Notes under the pieces: model-generated
Told to the model about the DNA's origin: nothing
The model's database searches: none
The model's input: only the letters and a program-made list of their open reading frames with translations
Origin: Rhizobium etli_C
Lineage (GTDB): Bacteria > Pseudomonadota > Alphaproteobacteria > Rhizobiales > Rhizobiaceae
Direction: 5' to 3' (one strand)
NCBI RefSeq assembly: GCF_014198605.1
Contig: NZ_JACIHU010000014.1
Length of the DNA: 64,000 nt
Made by a program: the position numbers and the translations under genes
In this document: positions 18,236 through 26,833 of the stretch, in pieces
Layout of the letters: each line of letters begins with the position of its first letter
How positions within the stretch are numbered: the first letter of the stretch is position 1

Positions 18236-19287
18236 ATCCTCCTGCCACTTTCGTCGAAGACGAACACGCCACGGCTGTCGATCGCCCAGGTGACATGGTC
18301 GCCGACATGGATATCGTTGCGCACCGGCTGAATCGAACGCAGCAGCGGGCCACCTGCAAGAGCCACGTCGTAGAGGTTTTCGCGGCCCTGTGTCTCGGCG
18401 AAGGTGATCTTGCCGGTGACGGGGGTATCACCCGCCGGTGTGAAATGCTCCGGTCTGACGCCAAGCATCAGCTTGCTGCCCTCGGCGGCGCCGACAGTGC
18501 CTGGCAGCGGCACGCGGATCTCGCTCTCGGGGATGATGAAGGCACCTTTGTCCATGACGCCGCGCAGGAAAGTGATGGGCGGATTGCCGAGGAAGCCGGC
18601 GACGAAAGCGGTTTTCGGGTCATTGTACATTTCGGCCGGCGTGGCGATCTGTACGATCTCGCCTTCCTTCATGATGGCGATGCGGTCGCACATGCTCATC
18701 GCCTCCACCTGGTCATGGGTGACGAGAATGGCGGTGATGCCGGTCTCGCGCTGCAGCCGGCGGATTTCCGAGCGCATTTCGAGGCGCAGCTTGGCGTCGA
18801 GATTGGCGAGCGGTTCGTCGAGCAGTAGCACGTCGGGTTTGCGGATCAGGGCGCGGGCCAGCGCCACGCGCTGCTGCTGGCCGCCGGAAAGCTGTGCCGG
18901 TCGGCGTTCCATGAGATTGCTGATGTGGACGAGCCCGGAAATGCGATCGACCTCCTTGCGGATCTCGGCGGCGTTGACGCCCTTCACCTTGAGGGGAAAA
19001 GCGATGTTTTCGGCAACCGTCATGTGCGGATAGAGCGCATAGGACTGGAAGACGACGCCGACATTGCGGGCCTGGCTCGGCAGGTCGGTGACGTCGCGGT
19101 CGCCGAAGAGGATGCGTCCGCTGGTCGGCCGGTGGATGCCGCAGACTGCGAAAAGCGTCGTCGATTTGCCGCAGCCGGAAGGCCCGAGCAGCGCCAGCAT
19201 CTCGCCGTCGCGGACCTCGAGATGCATGTTCTCGATGACCTTGGTGGAGCCGAAGCTCTTCGAAAAATTGTCGAGGAGGATGCGCAT
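18232..19287 (-). CDS. ABC transporter ATP-binding protein (UgpC/MalK family)
   Basis: The 351-residue ATPase shows Walker A GPSGCGKST at 35-43, signature LSGGQ at 133-137, Walker B LLLDEPLANLD, and a C-terminal TOBE region (MLGVRPEHFTP). The family serves CUT1 importers for sugars and, as UgpC, for glycerol 3-phosphate and glycerophosphodiesters. The start codon overlaps the end of the permease gene by one base, and the GDPD gene overlaps its end. With GDPD adjacent, a glycerophosphodiester substrate is more likely here than a plain sugar. Confidence 0.92.
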   Translation of the reverse strand: MRILLDNFSKSFGSTKVIENMHLEVRDGEMLALLGPSGCGKSTTLFAVCGIHRPTSGRILFGDRDVTDLPSQARNVGVVFQSYALYPHMTVAENIAFPLKVKGVNAAEIRKEVDRISGLVHISNLMERRPAQLSGGQQQRVALARALIRKPDVLLLDEPLANLDAKLRLEMRSEIRRLQRETGITAILVTHDQVEAMSMCDRIAIMKEGEIVQIATPAEMYNDPKTAFVAGFLGNPPITFLRGVMDKGAFIIPESEIRVPLPGTVGAAEGSKLMLGVRPEHFTPAGDTPVTGKITFAETQGRENLYDVALAGGPLLRSIQPVRNDIHVGDHVTWAIDSRGVFVFDESGRRI

Positions 19288-20129
19288 CAGCCTTTGCTCC
19301 CGCCGCCGTAGATGTTCATCAGATATTTGTTGAAGAGCGCGTAAGCGATCAGTACCGGAATGAGGTAGAAGAGCCCGACCGCCTTGAACATGTTGAAATC
19401 GTAATTGTTGTCGTCGGCGAGGAAGCCGGCGAGATAAACCGACAGCACCTGCACGTCATTGCCCGGCGCCAGCACCTGCGGCAGGATGAATTCGCCCCAG
19501 CCGGCGAGGAAGGAAAACAGGCCGAGCGCCATGATGCCGGGCTTGACCTGCGGCAGCACGAGGCTGCGCCAGACCCGGAAGCGCGAGGCGCCGTCGACGA
19601 CGCCGGCCATTTCGATTTCCCAGGGCACGGTGTCGTAGAAGCCCTTCATCAGCCAGATGCCGAGCGGCAGGTCGATCGCCGCCTTCACCAGGATGACGCC
19701 GATCAGCGAATTGTAGAGGCCGATCATCTGCAGCACGATGAAGATGGCGATGATCAGCGTCACCGACGGGAAGGCATGCAGCACCATGACGCCGGCGAGG
19801 AAGAAGCCGCGCGCCGGCACGTTCAGCCGCGATAGCACGTAGCCCGCCATCGACGAGACGATGAGCACGAGGGTGGTGGTGCAGGCCGAAAACAGCAGCG
19901 TATTCACCGTCACCTGCCAGATATTCGCCTTGCCCGCCGTCGTCTGCCACAGGAAACGCCAGTGATTGAGCGTCAGGCCGGAGGGCAGCAGCGCATCCGG
20001 CTGCTTCACGGTCACGGTGTCGAGGAAGAGATAGACATACATCAGGAGCAGCGGCAGGCTGACGATGGTGAGGGCCGTTATGACGGGCCAGCTGCGATAA
20101 TTTGCCGAGGGCTGCGATTGTTCGGCCAT
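19287..20129 (-). CDS. ABC transporter permease (MalG/UgpE type)
   Basis: This 280-residue integral membrane protein has the EAA-type loop in the form EMAGVVDGASRFRVWRSL, followed by LPQVKPG. The residue preceding AG in this loop is methionine where many relatives have alanine, a mild variation. Length and motif position match MalG-type CUT1 permeases. It lies two bases after the MalF-type gene and touches the ATPase gene. Confidence 0.92.
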   Translation of the reverse strand: MAEQSQPSANYRSWPVITALTIVSLPLLLMYVYLFLDTVTVKQPDALLPSGLTLNHWRFLWQTTAGKANIWQVTVNTLLFSACTTTLVLIVSSMAGYVLSRLNVPARGFFLAGVMVLHAFPSVTLIIAIFIVLQMIGLYNSLIGVILVKAAIDLPLGIWLMKGFYDTVPWEIEMAGVVDGASRFRVWRSLVLPQVKPGIMALGLFSFLAGWGEFILPQVLAPGNDVQVLSVYLAGFLADDNNYDFNMFKAVGLFYLIPVLIAYALFNKYLMNIYGGGSKG

Positions 20130-20131
20130 GG

Positions 20132-21433
20132 TCAGTCCTCGATCAGGGGCTTGGCGACAAGCGTGCCGTAGTTGAAGACGCGCAGATAAAGGAGCGACAG
20201 CATCACGCCGATGACGACGAGCACCAGGGCCATGGCGGCGCCAAGCCCGTATTCGAGATTGCCGGCATAATTCCTGAGCGCGGTGTGATAGGCGGAGAGC
20301 GCCCAGACCTCGGTCGCGTTGCCCGGTCCGCCATTGGTGGCGAGCAGGATTTCATTGAAGGAGGCGAGCAGCGACAGCGTCTGGTAGCAGGTGACGAAGA
20401 GGATCGGCCAGCGCATCTGCGGCAGGATGATATAGCGGATCTGCTGCCAGCGCGAGGCGCCGTCGACCTCGCTGGCATAGAACTGGCTCTTCGGAATGGC
20501 CTTCATTGCCGAGGAGAACACCAGCATGCCCATCGAGGCGCCGATGAAGCCGTTGATCAGCACGACGAAGAACCAGGCATTATAAGCGTTGTCGAGCAGG
20601 TAGTTCTTCGGGGGATAGCCGAACTTGCCCATCAGGATCGAAATGAAACCGGTATCCCAGGCGAGCCATTTCCACAGCATGACATAGATGACGACGGGGG
20701 TGATGCGCGGCAGAAGCCAGATGCCGCGAAAGATCGAGGCCGGCGTCGGCGGCATATAGTGCGTCCAGATGGCGAGCAGCAGCGCATAGCCGACATTGAA
20801 GAGTGTCAGCACCAGCGCGACGTAGAGCGCGGTGTTGAAGAGCACCCGCGCCATATCAGGCGAGGTGGCGATGCGGGAGAAATTGTCTGATGTCCAGGTC
20901 CAGCCGGTATAGGTGCCCTCGGCCACCGTTTCCTTCTGTTCCTGCGTCAGCTTGAGACCGAGGGTGTCCAACGCCGAAAACAGTTGTTCCTTGCTGTCGA
21001 AGCGGGTGTTGACGACGGAGCGGTTGAACTGCTCGGAGATCTGTTTGACCGCGCGCGTCGAAGGCCGATCGGCGAGATCCTTGATCATACGCTCGGCGTC
21101 GCGGCGCGTCGGGAAGACCTCGCCGGCATGTTTGGCGCGCAGCTCCGCGGCGATACCAGGCGCAAGGCCGAGACCCTCGACGGCCTTGATGCCCGCCTCG
21201 TCGATCGCGTAGCGCGGTTCGGCCATCTGGGCGGCAATGTCGGGCATGGCCGACTTCAGTGCGATCAGGGAATTGGGTGCGATCTGATAGACGCCGCCGG
21301 AAATGCCGGTTGCGGTCGTCATATTTGTCATCGAGAAGACCGCCGTCAGAACCACCGGCATCAGGAAGAACAGGACGATCATGATCGCCGCAGGCGCGAT
21401 CATCACCAGTCCGAGCGTTCTGGACGATTTCAT
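20132..21433 (-). CDS. ABC transporter permease (MalF type) with large periplasmic insert
   Basis: At 433 residues this is about 130 residues longer than the usual CUT1 permease. After the first membrane segment (PAAIMIVLFFLMPVVLTAVF), roughly residues 45-185 form a hydrophilic, probably periplasmic region, as in MalF, which contacts its binding protein through such an insert. The remaining segments and the EAA-type loop (YASEVDGASRWQQ) are normal. It follows the binding-protein gene across a 64-base gap that contains a perfect 11-bp stem-loop. Confidence 0.9.
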   Translation of the reverse strand: MKSSRTLGLVMIAPAAIMIVLFFLMPVVLTAVFSMTNMTTATGISGGVYQIAPNSLIALKSAMPDIAAQMAEPRYAIDEAGIKAVEGLGLAPGIAAELRAKHAGEVFPTRRDAERMIKDLADRPSTRAVKQISEQFNRSVVNTRFDSKEQLFSALDTLGLKLTQEQKETVAEGTYTGWTWTSDNFSRIATSPDMARVLFNTALYVALVLTLFNVGYALLLAIWTHYMPPTPASIFRGIWLLPRITPVVIYVMLWKWLAWDTGFISILMGKFGYPPKNYLLDNAYNAWFFVVLINGFIGASMGMLVFSSAMKAIPKSQFYASEVDGASRWQQIRYIILPQMRWPILFVTCYQTLSLLASFNEILLATNGGPGNATEVWALSAYHTALRNYAGNLEYGLGAAMALVLVVIGVMLSLLYLRVFNYGTLVAKPLIED

Positions 21434-21455
21434 GGAAGCCTCCTCGCGGGACGGA

Positions 21456-21482
21456 CCGGGCAGCGGGGGCGCCGCTGCCCGG
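21456..21482. other. Perfect 11-bp stem-loop after binding-protein gene
   Basis: CCGGGCAGCGG at 21456-21466 pairs perfectly with 21472-21482 around a five-base loop. It lies between the stop of the binding-protein gene and the start of the first permease on the minus strand. No run of U follows, so it probably protects or attenuates the mRNA inside the operon. Confidence 0.6.
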
Positions 21483-21497
21483 AAGAGTGCTTCGACT

Positions 21498-22844
21498 TTA
21501 GCGGATGACGATCTTGTCGCCGAGCGTGCTCTTCAGCTCGCTCTCGGCATCGCCGATGGCGGCGTCGACGGCCTTGGCGCCGGTCCAGGATGCCTCGAGG
21601 TTCTTCCACATGATGTTCCAATATTTGCCGAAATCGGAATTGTTCGGCATCGCATTGGCATGCGGCAGCAGGCGCTCGGTGGCTTCGCGAGCCCAACGGT
21701 CGTCCGCATAGAAGTCCACTTCGGCTTCGGCTTTGGAGATGCCGAGATGGGCGGATTTGATCGCATGCAGCGCGTTGATGCGCGGTTCGGAGGCGATCGT
21801 GATCAGCTGAGCGGCGATCTGCGTATCTTCATCGCTGTGTCCTGCGGTCAGCATGTAGACGAGCGGATGCGTCAGCGTGTTGGCCTTGCCGCCCTCGCCG
21901 GCCGGGATCAGCGTGAAGACGATGTTGTCGAAGAAATCCTTCAGACCTTCCTGGTTGACGAGGCGGGCATAATGCCAGGTGCCGGCGTCCCAGATGCCGG
22001 CCTTGCCGGTGGCGACTTCCTTCCACCACTGATCACCCGGCATGCCGATATGGTTCTTCTTGGTGACGCCCGTTTTCACGGCATCGGAGATGAACTGATA
22101 GGTGCGGGTCATGGCCGCCTTGTCGAAGACGAGCTTGCCGTTTTCTTCCATCGTGCCGCCGAAGCTCGTGTAGAACTGCCAGTAGTCAGGGCCGTTGCTG
22201 GGGCGCGGATAGAAGCCGTAGCCTGGCTGGACGAGACCCTTGTCCTGCATCTTCTTGGCGTCTTCGAGCAGGTTCTTCATGGTGTACTTGCCGTCCTGAA
22301 CGTTCTGCGGCAATGCATCGAGATCGGCGTCGCTATAGCCGATCGCCTTCATGTAAGGCTTCCAGAAGAACATCGGGCGGGATTCGGCATCCTGCGGAAT
22401 GCCGTATACGGTGCCGTTGTACGAGGCGATCTGCATCAGGTTTTCGTAGATGCCGTTGAGCGGCCAGGCGTCGAGATCAACGTGATCTTCGATCGGAACG
22501 ATAAGGCCGGCCTGCGACCAGGGGGCGATATCTTCATGACCGCTGGCGACGATGTTCGGGGCGGTCTTGGCTTCCGCGGCAAGCGTCAGCGCCTGCTTGA
22601 AATCGTCCCAGCCGGAATAAGGCTTCTTCTCGATGGTGATCTTCAGCTCTTCACCCTTGAGCGCGGCTTCGCGCTGCAGCTGCTGGGCTGCGATCTCGAT
22701 GGCGTCGAGGCGATAGGTGTCGTTCGGGCCGGTGCCGCCGGCCCAGACGCTGATGGTAACGTCCTTGGCAAGCGCAAATGCGGAGGTCGAGGCCAGGATG
22801 GCGGCCGCGATCGTAAGGGATTTCAACGTCGGCAAAATGGTCAT
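21498..22844 (-). CDS. ABC transporter substrate-binding protein (family 1)
   Basis: I start at ATG 22844 (MTILPTLKSLTIAAAIL), a classical signal peptide with likely cleavage after ALA near residue 26; the frame upstream of it carries no leader. The 448-residue mature-type sequence (ISVWAGGTGPNDTYR near the N-terminus, later GIWDAGTWHYARL) is a family 1 solute-binding protein. It heads the operon of permeases, ATPase, GDPD, LacI and IMPase. The neighbours suggest a phosphodiester or polyol-phosphate ligand, but binding residues cannot be assigned by eye. Confidence 0.9.
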   Translation of the reverse strand: MTILPTLKSLTIAAAILASTSAFALAKDVTISVWAGGTGPNDTYRLDAIEIAAQQLQREAALKGEELKITIEKKPYSGWDDFKQALTLAAEAKTAPNIVASGHEDIAPWSQAGLIVPIEDHVDLDAWPLNGIYENLMQIASYNGTVYGIPQDAESRPMFFWKPYMKAIGYSDADLDALPQNVQDGKYTMKNLLEDAKKMQDKGLVQPGYGFYPRPSNGPDYWQFYTSFGGTMEENGKLVFDKAAMTRTYQFISDAVKTGVTKKNHIGMPGDQWWKEVATGKAGIWDAGTWHYARLVNQEGLKDFFDNIVFTLIPAGEGGKANTLTHPLVYMLTAGHSDEDTQIAAQLITIASEPRINALHAIKSAHLGISKAEAEVDFYADDRWAREATERLLPHANAMPNNSDFGKYWNIMWKNLEASWTGAKAVDAAIGDAESELKSTLGDKIVIR

Positions 22845-22978
22845 TTTCTTCGTCTCCCTGGAAGAGCAGTGTGAAGCCTCTTGACGGGTCAGCACTGTCG
22901 CTTGACGGCCGTTCCGAAACCCACGAAAACGTGACATGTCCCGCTCTATGGGCTCAACGTAACGGCCGAATGACAAAA

Positions 22979-22994
22979 TTGAGCACGTGTGCAA
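22979..22994. promoter_or_regulatory. Candidate LacI-type operator upstream of the GDPD/IMPase importer operon
   Basis: TTGAGCACGTGTGCAA is an imperfect palindrome (12 of 16 positions symmetric) with a CACGTG core and the central CG of LacI-family operators. It lies 135 bases upstream of the binding-protein start, inside the 247-base gap to the divergent ybaK-family gene. No other copy was found in the operon. Confidence 0.4.
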
Positions 22995-23091
22995 AATTAT
23001 TATGACGATGTCCGAAAGACTTGCAAGCGACGGTTTTCAGCGGGCATGTTTTGCGCTTCAAATTGCGCTTATGCTGGGCTAGCATCACGTC

Positions 23092-23550
23092 ATGAGCCTC
23101 GAATCCGTCCGCGCCTTCCTCCGTGCGCATGCCCCTGATATCGACATCATCGAAACCGCCGAGAGTTCCTCGACGGTTGCCCTTGCCGCCGAAGCCCATG
23201 GCGTCGAGCCCGCCCAGATCGCCAAGACGATCTGCCTGCGCGTCGGCGAGCAGATGATGTTGGTCGTCGCCGGCGGGACGGCCCGTCTCGACAATCGCAA
23301 GTTCAAGGACACGTTCGGGGCCAAGGGGCGCATGCTCGACGCAGAAGAGGTCGTGGCGGTCACCAGCCATCCGGTTGGGGGTGTCTGCCCCTTCGGCCTG
23401 CCCTCGCCGCTGCCGATCTATTGCGATATTTCGCTGAAACGCTTCGACGAAGTCGTCCCGGCGGCCGGCTCGACCAATTCGGCCGTGCGCATCGCCACAG
23501 GGCGGCTGGCGGAGTTGACCGGCGCCAGCTGGGTCGATGTCTGCCAGTAA
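23092..23550 (+). CDS. YbaK/EbsC (ProX-type) aminoacyl-tRNA deacylase family protein
   Basis: The 152-residue single-domain protein matches the YbaK/EbsC family, which hydrolyses mischarged tRNAs such as Ala- or Cys-tRNA(Pro). The conserved lysine region (PAQIAKTICLRV), the LDNRKFKDTFG stretch and the GGVCPFGLP loop are present. Free-standing members act in trans. It is divergent from the importer operon and followed 83 bases later by the Tim44-domain gene; no functional link to either is evident. Confidence 0.88.
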   Translation: MSLESVRAFLRAHAPDIDIIETAESSSTVALAAEAHGVEPAQIAKTICLRVGEQMMLVVAGGTARLDNRKFKDTFGAKGRMLDAEEVVAVTSHPVGGVCPFGLPSPLPIYCDISLKRFDEVVPAAGSTNSAVRIATGRLAELTGASWVDVCQ

Positions 23551-23633
23551 AGCAGCGGAAGAACTTCACACGCGGGAAAGAATACCTATATGACATCTCG
23601 ATATGCCGCGATGTGCATGACAGGAGATCAGGA

Positions 23634-24626
23634 ATGCCGAGTGCCGTTTCGCGTTTTGCCAAGGTCGCGGCCATTGCCGTACTGACGAGCGCTACCGTTT
23701 TTGCTTCGCTCGGGGATGCCGAGGCGCGCCGGGCCGGCGGCGGTTTTGGAAGCCACGGCACGCGCACCTTCCAGGCTCCGCCTGTCACTCAAACTGCGCC
23801 TGCTCCGGCCGCGCCGATCGAACGGTCGATGACGCCGCGCCCGCAGACGACGGCGCCCGCTGCCGCGCAACAGCCCTTCGGCGCCCAGCGCCCGGGCCTC
23901 TTCGGCGGTTTCGGCCGGTCAATGATCGGCGGCCTGATCGCCGGCGGCCTTCTCGGCATGCTGCTCGGCCACGGTTTCGGCGGCGCCTTCGGCTTCCTTG
24001 GCATGCTGTTGCAGATCGCGTTGATCGGCGGCGCCATCATGCTGGCGATGCGTTATTTCGCCAATCGCCGCCAGCCCTCCTACGGGGTGAGCGGCCAGAG
24101 CCGCTCCTATAATATGTTCCCTACCAACAATTCGTCCTTCCAAATCCCGGCGATCGGTTCGGGCGCTTCTTTCGGCCAATCGTCGCGCGGCAACCGCCCG
24201 AGCGACGAGATCGGGCTGGCACAGGCCGATCTCGATCAGTTCGAGGAATTGCTGACCAGCATTCAGACCGCTTACGGCGCTGAGGATTATGGCACGCTGC
24301 GCCGGCTGACGACGCCCGAGGCCATGTCCTATCTTGCCGAGGAGCTCGGTGAAAACGCCACCAACGGCGTGCGCAACCGCGTCTCCGACGTCAAGCTGCT
24401 GCAGGGCGATATTGCCGAGGCCTGGCGCGAAGACGGCCAGGAATATGCGACGCTCGCCATGCGTTACTCGTCGATCGACGCCATGGTCGAACGCGACAGC
24501 GGCCGTGTCGTTTCCGGCGACGACCGCCGTCCGAGCGAAAGCACCGAGGTGTGGACCTTCGTGCGCAAATCGGGCGCTGACTGGAAGCTCGCCGCGATCC
24601 AGGGCACCGAGCAGCGCGCCGCCTGA
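23634..24626 (+). CDS. Tim44-like domain membrane protein
   Basis: ATG 23634 follows an AGGA ribosome site; the longer upstream frame overlaps ybaK. The 330-residue protein starts with a hydrophobic leader ending near DAEARRAGGG, continues with a low-complexity region rich in Ala, Pro and Gln, then has two hydrophobic Gly-rich segments (IGGLIAGGLLGMLLG and LLQIALIGGAIMLAM, about residues 100-140). The C-terminal half (DLDQFEELLTSIQTAYG onward) is a Tim44-like domain. Bacterial members are membrane-anchored and of poorly defined role. Confidence 0.85.
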   Translation: MPSAVSRFAKVAAIAVLTSATVFASLGDAEARRAGGGFGSHGTRTFQAPPVTQTAPAPAAPIERSMTPRPQTTAPAAAQQPFGAQRPGLFGGFGRSMIGGLIAGGLLGMLLGHGFGGAFGFLGMLLQIALIGGAIMLAMRYFANRRQPSYGVSGQSRSYNMFPTNNSSFQIPAIGSGASFGQSSRGNRPSDEIGLAQADLDQFEELLTSIQTAYGAEDYGTLRRLTTPEAMSYLAEELGENATNGVRNRVSDVKLLQGDIAEAWREDGQEYATLAMRYSSIDAMVERDSGRVVSGDDRRPSESTEVWTFVRKSGADWKLAAIQGTEQRAA

Positions 24627-24646
24627 GGTGGCGCGCTTACCCTGGC

Positions 24647-25678
24647 CTAATTCACCGCGACCGGTTTGGAGCGCATACGGGAGACCGTTTCGCGTTCCGC
24701 CCTTTTGCAGCGCATCGGCGGCAGGCCGCGATCCATCAGGTCCATGTCTTCAAGCACCATATCGCCCATCTTCTTGAAGGCGCTGTCGAGGGCGCCGGCT
24801 CGATGCGCCGAGCGGATGAAGCCTTTGAGGCTGCGGACCGGATGATCGGGCGGCAGCGGCTCTTGCGGATAGACGTCGCTCGCCGCGACGATATGGCCTG
24901 ACGAGACGGCCGCCATCAGCGCATCGAAATCGACGACATCGGCGCGGCTGAGCAGGATGAAGGCCGCACCCTTGCGCATGCCGGCGAAGGCCTCGGCGCC
25001 GAGAAATCCCTTGTTTTCGCTGGTGACTGCGGCGACGACGAAGACGAAATCGCTCTTCGTCAGAACATCCTCCAGGCTTGCCGGTTCGACGCCGTTTTCC
25101 TCGAGGATCGAGCGCGGCAGCCAGGGATCGAATACCCTGATGCGCGCCCTGAAGCCGGACAGCACCCGGCGCAGCGCCCTGCCGAGATCGCCGAAGCCGA
25201 TAATGCCGATCTCGGAACCGGCGACGAGCCGCGCACTCGCATTGCCCTCCCCGCCCCAGAGTTCGTTGCCTTCGCGAAAGGCGACGTCCGCATCGACGAT
25301 GCCGCGCGCCAAGGCCAGCGCGAAGCCGAGGCCGATTTCAGCGACCGGCTCGGCGAAGACCTGGCCCGTCGTCACGACATGAATGCCGCGCTGGAAGAGC
25401 ACGTCATAAGGCATGTTGTTCAGGAGATTGCTTTCGACGTTGAGGATCGAGCGCAGGGCCGGCATTCTGGCGAGCGTTTCGGTCGAAAGTGGCGGCTGGC
25501 CGATGATGTAGCGCGCCCTGCCGAGGATCTCATCATCGAGGCCGGCGATATTTTCCGGGTCGGCCTCAATGATTTCGTATTTCGTGTGCAGTTCGGCGCG
25601 CGCCTCGTCGCTGAAGATCAGATCCAGCGTGCGCGGTTCGGGCGCACTGATCGCCAGCGGCCGTTCGATTATGCTCAT
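24647..25678 (-). CDS. D-isomer specific 2-hydroxyacid dehydrogenase family protein
   Basis: The start at ATG 25678 has AGGAGG at six bases; another ATG two codons upstream touches that ribosome site. The 343-residue product has a Rossmann NAD-binding motif GIIGFGDLGRALRR near the middle, followed by the catalytic arginine in LLSRADVVD, the glutamate in DVYPQEPLP and the histidine in SAHRAGALDSA. It should reduce or oxidise a 2-hydroxyacid in the cytoplasm. It is divergent from hupE and convergent with the Tim44 gene, so it stands alone; the substrate is unknown. Confidence 0.88.
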   Translation of the reverse strand: MSIIERPLAISAPEPRTLDLIFSDEARAELHTKYEIIEADPENIAGLDDEILGRARYIIGQPPLSTETLARMPALRSILNVESNLLNNMPYDVLFQRGIHVVTTGQVFAEPVAEIGLGFALALARGIVDADVAFREGNELWGGEGNASARLVAGSEIGIIGFGDLGRALRRVLSGFRARIRVFDPWLPRSILEENGVEPASLEDVLTKSDFVFVVAAVTSENKGFLGAEAFAGMRKGAAFILLSRADVVDFDALMAAVSSGHIVAASDVYPQEPLPPDHPVRSLKGFIRSAHRAGALDSAFKKMGDMVLEDMDLMDRGLPPMRCKRAERETVSRMRSKPVAVN

Positions 25679-25991
25679 GCGCATCCTCCTCCATGGCGGC
25701 GATTGGGGCCGACTTCGTACGATTGATAGCTGCTGCGCGAAGCCCTTTCCAGTTGGCGAGGAGGAATATGAACCGAGCGGCGTCGAAACGCGCCGGCCTT
25801 GCGCAGTCTGGCGCCAGAAGAAAGCAATCGAAAGCGGCATTTGCCTATCGGATAAGCAATTGAATTGGTTGGCATTTGCCGGTTTTTCGTTGACGATGCA
25901 ATTTCCTTGATCTAGCGTGATGCGCGCGACTTTGAACCATGCCGATGTTCGGCCGCCGCAGGAATTTGCAGTTTCACGAGGGAATCGAGCA
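25679..25991. other. Divergent intergenic region, hydroxyacid dehydrogenase/hupE
   Basis: These 313 bases hold no supportable gene. A weak sigma70-like pair (TTGACG at 25890-25895, TAGCGT at 25913-25918, 17-base spacer) faces hupE about 70 bases upstream of its start. No palindrome or hairpin of note was seen. Confidence 0.35.
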
Positions 25992-26591
25992 ATGAAATCA
26001 GCACTCAAGAGCGTCCTTGTTGCTTTGGCTGCCGTCGCGCTTCCGGCCGTTGCCTCGGCGCATCCGGCCATCGGCGAAGCCGCCGGCTTCAGCCATGGCT
26101 TTGCTCACCCGATGTCCGGCCTCGACCATATGCTTGCAATGGTGATGGTCGGGGTTTTTGCCTTTCAGCTTGGCGGCCGCGCCACCTGGCTCGTGCCGAC
26201 GACCTTCGTCCTGGTGATGGCGCTCGGCGGAGCCCTCGGGGTGGCCGGCATCAATGTTCCCTTCGTTGAAACCGGCATTGCGCTTTCGGTCGTCATCCTC
26301 GGCGCCATCGTGGCGCTCAACGTCAAGGCGCCGCTGGCCGTAGCGGCTGGTCTCATCGGTCTCTTCGCCATCTTCCACGGTCATGCGCACGGCGCCGAAA
26401 TGCCGGAAAATGCCGCCGGCGCTGCCTATGCCGCCGGTTTCATGGTCGCGACGGCACTGCTGCACGCCGCCGGCCTCGCCCTCGGCTACGCCGTCGGGCG
26501 TGCCGGCGAACGTCGAGGCGTGCTGGTGACGCGCACGGCCGGCAGCATTGCCGCCCTTGCCGGCGTCGGCATCCTGTCCGGCCTGATCTGA
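25992..26591 (+). CDS. hupE: HupE/UreJ family membrane protein
   Basis: The 199-residue protein begins with a signal sequence ending in ASAHPAIGEA, whose histidine becomes N-terminal after cleavage, and continues with the family signature GFSHGFAHPMSGLDHMLAMV, then further membrane segments and an internal FAIFHGHAHGAEMP motif rich in His. HupE/UreJ proteins are thought to be nickel or cobalt permeases serving hydrogenase or urease. No hydrogenase or urease gene is in the window, so the metal user is elsewhere or the role differs. A terminator follows and separates it from the cytochrome bd operon. Confidence 0.88.
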   Translation: MKSALKSVLVALAAVALPAVASAHPAIGEAAGFSHGFAHPMSGLDHMLAMVMVGVFAFQLGGRATWLVPTTFVLVMALGGALGVAGINVPFVETGIALSVVILGAIVALNVKAPLAVAAGLIGLFAIFHGHAHGAEMPENAAGAAYAAGFMVATALLHAAGLALGYAVGRAGERRGVLVTRTAGSIAALAGVGILSGLI

Positions 26592-26652
26592 GCCTGGCAC
26601 CATTCGAGCCGCCTCCGCAGCGGGGCGGCCGCATCCGATATCGCGGTCACCA

Positions 26653-26684
26653 AACGCCCGGTAGCGCCTTGCCGGGCGTTTTTG
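26653..26684 (+). terminator. Rho-independent terminator of hupE
   Basis: AACGCCCGG at 26653-26661 pairs with CCGGGCGTT at 26672-26680 around a ten-base loop, followed by a run of T. It lies about 60 bases after the hupE stop and upstream of the FixK-type box. Confidence 0.8.
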
Positions 26685-26705
26685 CGTCATCTCCGCAAAT
26701 TGCTG

Positions 26706-26729
26706 CGGATTTGACTTAAGTCAAATCCG
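26706..26729 (+). promoter_or_regulatory. FixK/Fnr anaerobox with class II promoter for the cyd operon
   Basis: A perfect 24-bp palindrome contains TTGAC-TTAA-GTCAA at 26711-26724, a match to the FNR/FixK anaerobox (TTGAY-N4-RTCAA). A -10-like TATATC lies at 26747-26752. That predicts a start near 26759, placing the box centre (26717.5) at -41.5, the standard position for class II activation. The transcript would run into the GbsR-type gene and the cyd genes, so low oxygen should induce the bd oxidase. Confidence 0.7.
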
Positions 26730-26833
26730 GCTGTGGCGCCCCAGGCTATATCTGACGCACGATCAACGGACGGACATCCAAATTGACGCAGGGCCGCCTT
26801 GCAGATTGTCGGCTGGGTCCGAAAGTCTGTATA

